In this document: in pieces, positions 56,917 to 64,000 of the stretch | Layout: each line of letters starts with the position of its first letter | Numbering within the stretch: the first letter of the stretch is position 1 | Origin: Orientallactaga sibirica | Taxonomy: Eukaryota > Chordata > Mammalia > Rodentia > Dipodidae | DNA: 64,000 bases | Direction of reading: 5' to 3' | Assembly (NCBI GenBank): GCA_036365145.1 | Contig: JAEOAD010000032.1 | Location: 186,001 to 250,000, forward strand | The notes under the pieces: model-generated | What the model was told of the DNA's origin: nothing | Seen by the model: the letters and a program-made list of their open reading frames with translations, nothing else | Database searches by the model: none | Program-made: the position numbers and the translations under genes

Positions 56917-57130
56917 AAAAAATATATATTTTATTTTTATTTATTTATTTGGCAGAAAGAAAGGGGGAGAGAGGGAGAGAGAGAATGGGTGTGCCAGGGC
57001 CTCCAGCCACTGCAAATGAACTCCAGACACATGCACCACTTTGTGCATCTGGCTTACATGGGACCTGGGGAATTGAACCTGGGTCCTTTGGCTTTGCAGC
57101 CAAATGCCTTAACCACTGAGCCATCCCTCC
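56917..57130 (-). mobile_element. tRNA SINE with target duplication
   Basis: Antisense copy, GA-rich tail and near-consensus body. CTCTGATTTTT flanks it on both sides. Confidence 0.9.
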
Positions 57131-57417
57131 TCTCTGATTTTTGTTTTCCATGGTAGGAATGGACCCCAAGGTCTTGTGCACTGCCTAGTAGAGCCCCAGA
57201 CCCTTTCCCCTCTCTTTGCCCCACTTTTCCTGTTGCTCTCTCATTAGACTAGCCACACCTAACTGTGAATTATCCCTGACTTGTGCTGTTTCTATTTAAG
57301 AACCTTTGACTTCATGGTATGTGAAATCATACCCACACAATCATTCGACTTTTCACTCAGATACTGTATTCAATAGATTACTTGTAATATATAAATTTCA
57401 TTATAAAGTAAGCTTAG

Positions 57418-57421
57418 AGGC

Positions 57422-57476
<55 letters not shown>

Positions 57477-57700
57477 CAGTGGCTAAAGGAGCTTGTTTGC
57501 AAAGCCTAACAGCCCTGGCTTCTATTCCCCAGTACCCATGTAAAGCTAGATGCAGAAAGTGGTGCATGCATCTGGAGTTTGTTTGCAGTGACAAGAGGCC
57601 CTGGCACTCCCATTCTCTTCTTGTTTTCTCTCTGTGTCTCTCTCACTCTATCCTTGCACATAAATAAAATAAAATAAAATAAAATAAAATAAAATAAAAA
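57418..57700 (+). mobile_element. tRNA SINE with GA expansion inside the head
   Basis: GAGGCTGGAGAGAG opens the head, then a GA microsatellite (about 57424-57475) interrupts it before CTCAGTGGCTAAAG. Body and CT tail are normal. The tail ends in an (AAAAT)n pentamer repeat at about 57660-57698. Confidence 0.92.
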
Positions 57701-59289
57701 AGTCAGCTCAAGATAGGTTTATTAGGTTATTTATCAAACTGTAGGCTAAGGTCAGCCCTGAGCACGTTTAAGATAAGGTAAGGCCGGCTGTGATGTTTGG
57801 TGGAATAGTGGATCGCATGCATTTTCCAATTCATAGTGTTTTTAACTTCTAATGGGTTTATTACACTGTAATCCTGTTGTAAGTTGAGCTGCACCTATAT
57901 TCACAGTGTCCCATCATTTTCTGTGCCCCTGTGCTTTTGAATTCCGCCTAGGGCGTTCTTCCTTTCCCCTCTCGCTCAGTTCATACTCAGTGTTTGGGCC
58001 TCTCCTCTCCAGCGGTTCATTGCTACTGCATAACAAATTCCTGCTTCCTTACTGGCTTGAAACAACACTGACTCCCCTGCAGCATCTCTGCTTTGCCCTC
58101 CAGGCAGGGCTCAGTGAGTCTTCTGATCAGAGTCTCAGAGGCTTTAGTCAACCTGTTGGATCAGCTCCATTCCTTTCAGGAGCTGACTCCTTTCTCTAAT
58201 GTGTGAGGTTAGTAACATCATTGTGGAGGTAGGACTGAAGTTCTCGCTCTTTCTTTTATTGTACAGAGCCAATCTCAAATCCTACAGGCCTGGTGATTCC
58301 CTTCCAGTGGCTCCTTACATATTCTGTCACATAGTAGATTTCTTCTTCAAGGTAAGCAGGGGAACCCTTCACTGCAGTCTATTAAGAGGGAGGCTTATAG
58401 CTCTACAGCACTACCAGCAAAGTTCTGGTCCATCTGTCACCATATTCTATTGGCCAGAAGCAAGTGACACAAGTGCAGGGATCATGCATGGTGTGTCTTT
58501 CTTTGTTGACTCTGGAAGCACTGGTTTATTTTCCACATGCAAATGCAATAATCCTTCCCTATTTGTGGTTGATGCATGTCACTGCTTACAGAAGTTTGAA
58601 CAGCCATGCATGTGCCGCCACGTTCGGTTTTTCCTGCTGTGGTGTTTGAGAAGCATGTGTGCAGAGGAATTCATTATTATCATGGAGTGACTCAGACTTC
58701 CAAGCACCATGCCTGCCCAGACCCACACTAGATATGCAGTGTGAAAGAGAAAAGAGAAATGCATGCTGGTGTTAACAACTGAGCTGAGGGATTGCTTATC
58801 TTGACTGATATAGTCACTGAAAATTGAGTTTGCCAGGGTGAATACATTTCAACTCATCTGCTAAGTAATTTGATAGAATCACATTTTCAAATCTTCTGAG
58901 GCATACACAAAGAATGCTGGGCAGGGTACTTACCAATATTTTTCTGGATCACCTAAGAGCTTTTGTTTACAAGAAATAAATTTGACTTTGGCTCTTTTTT
59001 ATTTCCTTTTCCTTATGTGATCTTTCCCCAGGAAGTAGTGACTCTGTAAACCCAGATGTGGCTTCTGGACAAAGGAAAAGATTTGGAGAAAAAGAATAGA
59101 GAAGAGATCTGAACTCCTGCTGTTTCACATAGAAATAATTTCCTCACTTTCTGTCTAGGTTCAACATTTCTTCAAATAAAAGTCTCAACTCTCTACTTCC
59201 TCCTCCTCTGTACATCAAAAATGCTTTGCATTTAAGTAGGATAAACACATACTAAATGATGGATGGGTGTATCCTTAAGAAGAGAGTCT
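57701..59289. other. Unclassified, possible ancient transposon relic
   Basis: TACTGCATAACAAATTCCTG and ACTGGCTTGAAACAACAC at about 58025-58070, with TATTCTATTGGCCAGAAG near 58445, resemble an old mammalian DNA-transposon type. A 163-codon ORF (58199-58690) runs over it and has no recognisable domain. Confidence 0.35.
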
Positions 59290-59503
59290 TTTTTAATTTA
59301 TTATTTTTTTATTAGAGAGAAAGAGAACTGGCACACCAGGGCCTCAGCCATTGAAATTGAATGTCAGATGCTGGCGCCACCTAGTGGGCATGTGAGACCT
59401 TATGCTTGCCTTACCTTTGTGCATCTGGCTTGCATGGGATATGGAAAGTCAAACATGGGTCTTTAGGCTTTGCAGGCAAGCTCCTTAATTGCTAAGCCAT
59501 ATT
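59290..59503 (-). mobile_element. tRNA SINE, third subfamily
   Basis: Antisense copy with the CTTGCCTTACCTTTGTGCAT block also seen at 21961, plus GCTGGCGCCACCTAGTGGGC, not present in other copies. Confidence 0.85.
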
Positions 59504-59625
59504 CTTTATAAATAACCATGTCTACAATATTCAGTTTTAGTACAAGAAAAGAGACTAAGTGATCCTTCTATTGAAAACAAAACAAAATGCTAGTTAAATT
59601 TTATAGCATATAAAAATTATGTATA

Positions 59626-59725
59626 TATATATATATATGCTGAAATAAACTCCTTTCCTTCCACCAGCTGCTATAGGCCCGTGTTTTGTCCTAACAGTGA
59701 GAAGGTAACTGCTGTGTTTACAATG
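59626..59725 (+). mobile_element. MaLR-like LTR 3' fragment
   Basis: GCTGAAATAAACTCCTTTCC then GTTTTGTCCTAACAGTGAGA. A short TA run precedes it. Confidence 0.5.
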
Positions 59726-59784
59726 ACATAGAACATTATACATGAGAAGTGGAAGAATGAACATGAGTGCTATGCTCACTGTTG

Positions 59785-60262
59785 ACCAGAGAAACTTCTC
59801 AATGGAGATGCCAGATACCGAGGAGACTTAAAATTCACCAAAACAGAAAATAAGAGGCTTCCGAGAGCTCAGCACGAAAAGAGATTTCTGTCACATCCTC
59901 CAAGGCCTAGGGAACATTGTGGAAGATGGGACAGAAAGAATTTAAGGACCACAAGGTACACTGGAATTCTTGGGGATGCTGGCTATCCTTCTCACATGAT
60001 CCCACTTGTGCATTCATGTTCCTTCAGTGGTTATCTATACCCTCACAAGACCAGCATGGTTCTGAGACCATCAACATTTTTCAGTGAAGGACAGAGGAGG
60101 ACAAAAGGAATGAAACAACAAAACAGAGGAAGGGCTACTTTGGAAGAGTAGGGTCCTCAGGGGGTGGGTATGAAAGAGGATAATGCGATAGGAACACAAC
60201 CAAATTACTGTATGTGCATATTTTAAAGTTCCCAATTAAAGAAATGGAAAATAAATATAAAG
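59785..60262 (+). mobile_element. LINE-1 3'-UTR fragment
   Basis: TTCTCAATGGAGATGCCAGA, CATCCTCCAAGGCCTAGGGA and GTGCATATTTTAAAGTTCCC are parallel to the full-length LINE-1 3' UTR. Confidence 0.75.
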
Positions 60263-60265
60263 GTG

Positions 60266-60530
60266 TTTATGGTAGTTTGATTCAGATGTCCCCCATAAAC
60301 TAGGTTTTCTGACTGTCATGTCCCCAGCTGATGGCAATTTGGAAATTAAGCCCTCCTGGAGGTGGTATATTGTTGGGGGAAGGCTTATGAATATTATAGC
60401 CAGTTTCCCCTTGCCACTGTTTGGCACACTCTTCTGCTGATATTGTTCATCTGATGTTGGCCAGGAGGTTATGTCCACCCTCTGCTCATGCCATCGTTTC
60501 CACCGTGTTAAAGCAATAAAGGGAATTGTT
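60266..60530 (+). mobile_element. MaLR LTR, 3'-truncated
   Basis: Starts TATGGTAGTTTGATTCAGAT and follows the 3737-type LTR to CTCTGCTCATGCCATCG; the polyadenylation block is lost. The TRMT112 retrocopy follows closely. Confidence 0.8.
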
Positions 60531-60561
60531 TCAACATGATGTAGGAAATAATTCATTAAGA

Positions 60562-61091
60562 AGAGACAACCTCCTCAGCTTGCACATGTGTGGGGTGGGG
60601 ACATGCTGCTTCTCCCTGTGTCTCCGGACCACCAAGGTCTGTGACAATCCCATGGAGTTCAACTAACTCAGAGTTGGTGGTGAAGATGATATCCAAAGTA
60701 GAGTGGGCTGTGCTCATGGAAGCAGCTAATACTTTGCACCTAGCTGAGGTCCCCAAAGAGCCAGCTGAAGGATATGAGCACATGAAGAAGTACACTATGT
60801 GATGCTGGGGTGGATGTGCTGGAGGGCACCCTGCATTGCCCAGAATCTGGTCATCTGTTCCCTATCAGCTGTGGCATCCTCAACAAGCTGCTGAACGATG
60901 AGGAAATGGAGACTTAACGATGTTAGCCACCACTTGCATTTTGTGATCCTGTCTATATCTCTTGTATATCTTGTGTACTTATTTTTCTGTGTGACCCCCA
61001 AACTTGACTCAATGACTCATTAAGCACAGTGTTCTTGAGCTCCATGGTATGTTCTTTTTCCTCATTAAAGGTTAAAAATCAAAAAAATAAA
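60562..61091 (+). pseudogene. TRMT112: TRMT112 processed pseudogene
   Basis: TRMT112 is the small zinc-binding partner that activates several RNA and protein methyltransferases (for example BUD23, METTL5, ALKBH8, N6AMT1). Here the protein pattern is spread over three frames in one intronless block: DNLLSLHMCGVG, NPMEFN followed at once by TAA (60664-60666), then the next frame SELVVKMISKVEW, EAANTLHL and PAEGYE, then after another slip near 60800 [15 protein letters not shown] and FPISCGI with LLNDEEMET, ending TAA 60915-60917. About nine residues after PAEGYE are missing. The 3' UTR follows with ATTAAA (61064-61069) and an A-rich remnant (61081-61091). No introns plus a tail indicate retroposition. 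It is dead by two frame breaks. The first codons are degraded, so the start is approximate. Confidence 0.88.
61064..61069 (+). promoter_or_regulatory. Polyadenylation signal of the TRMT112 retrocopy
   Basis: ATTAAA shortly before the A-rich remnant. Confidence 0.65.
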
Positions 61092-61213
61092 GGATGAAAA
61101 GAAAATTTTCACGTGTTATGATTCGAATAATATAACCTGAAAATATATAAAGCAAAATTCAGTGAGCTTATGAGACAAAGTGGAAAGTACAGTCATAGTG
61201 GTAGACTGAAAAG

Positions 61214-61239
61214 TCTCTCTCTCTCTCTCTCTCTCTCTC
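61214..61239. repeat. (TC)n microsatellite
   Basis: 13 TC units. Confidence 0.95.
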
Positions 61240-61384
61240 GAAAAGTGTTATATCTTGGCCCAAGTATGACCTGCAGTAATAGAGTATAATGATTGGGCAG
61301 GGCTTATAAGCTTTACTTATGTCTTTTCATGTAGCGTACAGCTATAAAAACAGGAGGGAGAAAGGCAGAGAATGCCATGGTGTT

Positions 61385-61915
61385 AGGCAAGCAGGGCTTC
61401 CATAACAAGGCACCTTAAACTAGAAGACACCAACAACAGCTTTTTACTGTGTCATAGTTCTGGTGGCTGAAAGTCTGAGATCACACAATTCAACTCATTC
61501 AACCCAGCACAGCAAGAATAGGTGTTAATCAGTTCCCATTACTATGAGAAAGTGCATGAGATAAACAACTTTAAAGGGGGAGAGGTTTATCCTGGGGCAT
61601 AGTTTAGAGGTTTTATTCCATCATCATTTGGCCCTGATTATCTTGGGCTTGGCTGTGCAGCAAATTATGTGGGGATACACAGCAGAAGAAACCTATTTAC
61701 TTCATGGTGGCCAGGAAGTAGAATGAGAAAAACAGGAAGGTGCTAGGATCCCACTGTTTCCTCCAGAGACATACCATGATGATCTAATTCCTGTTTACTA
61801 GCCTCTGCCTCTTAGTGGCTCTGCCATTTCCCAGTAAACAGTGTGGACTGGGGACTAAGTAAGTCTTCAACATATGGGCCTTTGGAGGATAATCTAGATC
61901 CAAGCTGTAGCCATG
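61385..61915 (-). mobile_element. MaLR/DNA-transposon-like relics
   Basis: GCTTCCATAACAAGGCACC with TCATAGTTCTGGTGGCTGAA, then CAGTTCCCATTACTATGAGA and GAGAGGTTTATCCTGGGGC. These look like two old interspersed repeats side by side; class not resolved. Confidence 0.4.
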
Positions 61916-61981
61916 GGAGAACTTTACAGTGGACAGAGAAATGGGATACTTAAGCTTGCTTGCTATTAAGAATTATGAAGT

Positions 61982-62145
61982 AGCCGGGCGTGGTGGCGCA
62001 CACCTTTGATCCCAGCACTCGGGAGGCAGAGGTAGGAGGATCACCATGAGTTTGAGGCCACCCTGAGACTACATAGTGAATTCCAGTCAGCCTGGGCCAG
62101 AGTGAGAACCTGCCTCGAAAAAAACAAAAACAACAACAACAACAG
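61982..62145 (+). mobile_element. B1-type SINE
   Basis: TAGCCGGGCGTGGTGGCGCA to CTGCCTCGAAAAAAAC plus an (AAC)n tail. Flanks AAGAATTATGAAGTAG and AAGAATTACCAAGTAG suggest a target duplication with two mismatches. Confidence 0.93.
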
Positions 62146-62879
62146 AAAAGAATTACCAAGTAGAAAGGGAGAAGTGGGAGGTTCACGTCACAGAGGGAAT
62201 GATTTCTTGAGAGATGTCATTGGATGGGCAAGAGGGGGAAAGGTCCATCTACTAAGTGGACACACGAGCCTGAGGGATGAGCAAGGATGACACATCCATG
62301 ATAACAGGAGGGATGGTATGGGCACACACTGGAAAACATGAGGGTGGTGTGAAGTGTTCTTTTTCTCCTTTCTATTTCGTCAGGGAATGGAAACCAGCTA
62401 ATAAGAGTGGAAAGATGTGGTGGAGGTTCACCCAGGGAGAAGACAGGGTGAAATGATCTTACAAAATAATGTGGAAGAATTTCCAGGCCACACTAGGGCT
62501 GGCTTTAGATCAGTAGCTGTGAATTTAAGTCAGTTTGCTTGTGTGCTTGTCTCCAGCACTGGTTAACTATGAGGGTGCACATATGGAGCATGCAGAATGT
62601 GGGACTTAATTTATTAAGGCTTGTTTGTGTCAGGTGGATAGTACAGTGAGAAGTGTAAAGAGGACCTATGGGGGAGTGCTGGTTAAAGGAGGAAATATCA
62701 AGTCCAAGCTTTCCATTCATCACTTATCAGACCATTAAATATACACATATGGTCTGCAATCTTCCCCAACACTGTATAAGTTCAAAAGGGTAAACATAAG
62801 GTGCTCAGGAGACACAAAAAGGTGCTTCCTTTTGTTTTTAAATCATTTTAATCAATCCCATGAGCAATGCCTAAATATT
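62146..62879. other. No recognised feature
   Basis: Unclassified. Confidence 0.45.
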
Positions 62880-63160
62880 GCAATGTGTTTGAGAAATTAG
62901 TAAGTCCTTGTGGCCATGCCTTTGAAAGTTACACCTGATCCATGGTCTGTTCCCTTCCTTCTCTGTCTCCCATGAGGCGAGCCACATGCTCCCTGCTACT
63001 ATGTTCTGCTTTGTCACACTAGTGCCTGGAAACACTGTAGCCAAGTGATGAGGAAGGAAACCTTAGAAACTGAGTCAAAATAAACCCTTCCTCCTTTAAA
63101 CTGCTAGACCCCATTATTTGTCACAGCTGTAATTTTTGTCTGAATATTACAATAGGGTAA
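62880..63160 (+). mobile_element. MaLR-like LTR fragment
   Basis: GAGTCAAAATAAACCCTTCC polyadenylation block with TATTTGTCACAGCTGTAATT after it, as in the 3' half of MaLR-type LTRs. Confidence 0.5.
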
Positions 63161-64000
63161 GAGAAAGTGACAGGGAGATAATGCCTAGAATGCTGCAGTC
63201 CTGGTGGCCCCACTGAGGGGCAATGATATGCTTATGTAGGACCATGGGCTTTAAGGATGGAGTTCTCAGCAAAGTGAAGGGAAGCCGGTTTAGGCTCTGC
63301 AACAAAGAGCAAGGAGGGTATCAACCCCATTCTCAGTCTTGGTGGCGGGAAGCCTGTGGTTGTGAACATAACCAGACTGGAATGTCACAGGGCAATGAGT
63401 TCTCAGGGAGGAAAAACTTCCATGAAGCATCAAAGTAAAAGAAACTTTCAGAAAATAAGAGATTTTCAAAATGGAGATTTTCCTGACAATTCTTTGTGAT
63501 TGTGTAAGCCAAAGAGGGAAAGGCTTCCCAGGCTTGAGGTGAAATTGGAGAAAACCTGGGTGTGAGGTGTCTAGCAGTCTTGTGATGCCCAGAGGACACG
63601 GTTCCACTCTGGAATACATGAAGTCTCCCAAGGAGACTACTTTGAGTTCATTCCTGTTATTAATTCCTTTTGAAGAGGAAGAAATTGAGACCAGGGGGTT
63701 TATTAAGTTGCTCTGTTACACTGCAGGGACAACTCTAGAATTTACTCTAAAGCAGCAAGCTGGCCTTCCAGAATGGACCATATAGAGTAGGCTCAAGGAA
63801 GTTCACCAATGAGTTATTTTGATTGCTTCTCTCTGTAACCAAAACCGAAATCTTCTGAAAAAAAGAAAAGAAAGTTTATCTTTACTATGGGAAGAATCGA
63901 GGTTCACCATGTATTGCTTACCCATCCCTGACACTTTCATGGGATTTTACAACTTCCTCAACATCCTTAGAAGGGGGGTATTCATACTCCCATTTTTGCA
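63161..64000. other. No recognised feature
   Basis: Overlapping short ORFs on both strands around 63290-63630, with no recognisable domain or splice context. Confidence 0.45.

Noticed and set aside
58199..58690. 163-codon ORF
   Set aside because: No recognisable domain; it runs across a probable ancient transposon relic, without splice or promoter context. Treated as a chance ORF.
1..64000. CRISPR array, phage, operon or defence island
   Set aside because: The repeats are eukaryotic SINEs, LTRs and microsatellites with no spacer structure. Gene structure is intron-bearing and vertebrate.

Overview
The window is nuclear DNA from a rodent. The repeats give the closest clue: dozens of copies of a tRNA-headed SINE whose head reads GGCTGGAGAGATGGCTTAG and whose tail is CT-rich followed by AATAAATAAA, many B1-type (7SL-derived) SINEs, B3/B4/ID-like SINEs, MaLR LTRs and LINE-1. 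That tRNA SINE with this B1 variant recalls jerboa-type (Dipodoidea, e.g. Jaculus) genomes. This is recall of the repeat style, not a database match, and I hold it at moderate confidence. No prokaryotic genes, operons, CRISPR arrays or defence islands are present.

Layout. 1-4.9 kb: SINEs and one complete MaLR retrotransposon (2229-4080, two LTRs, CCTTG target duplication). 5-10.6 kb: a repeat-poor block with the only plausible spliced gene, a plus-strand DLG5-related (takusan/SPEER-like) coiled-coil gene. Five exons (6253-10483) have AG/GT borders, compatible phases and an open reading frame; the first exon was not found. 11-41 kb: dense SINE, B1, MaLR and LINE-1 debris with microsatellites, several nested insertions readable from target-site duplications, and a solo ERV LTR (38681-38945). 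41.4-42.8 kb: a minus-strand processed pseudogene of TMED1. 46.07-53.47 kb: an essentially full-length plus-strand LINE-1 (14-bp target duplication, 5' UTR, ORF1, ORF2, 3' UTR, poly-A), inactivated by frameshifts, stops and a lost reverse-transcriptase aspartate. 55.8-64 kb: further SINEs, LINE-1 3' ends and MaLR pieces, plus a processed pseudogene of TRMT112 (60562-61091).

How it fits together. Apart from the DLG5-like gene, everything recognisable is retrotransposon-derived. The LINE-1 machinery explains the SINEs and both retropseudogenes (poly-A tails, target duplications). No operon-like or cooperating gene set exists. I found no new biological system. The observations most worth checking are the DLG5-like gene with its apparent internal exon deletion, the architecture of the SINE subfamilies, and the datable nested insertions.
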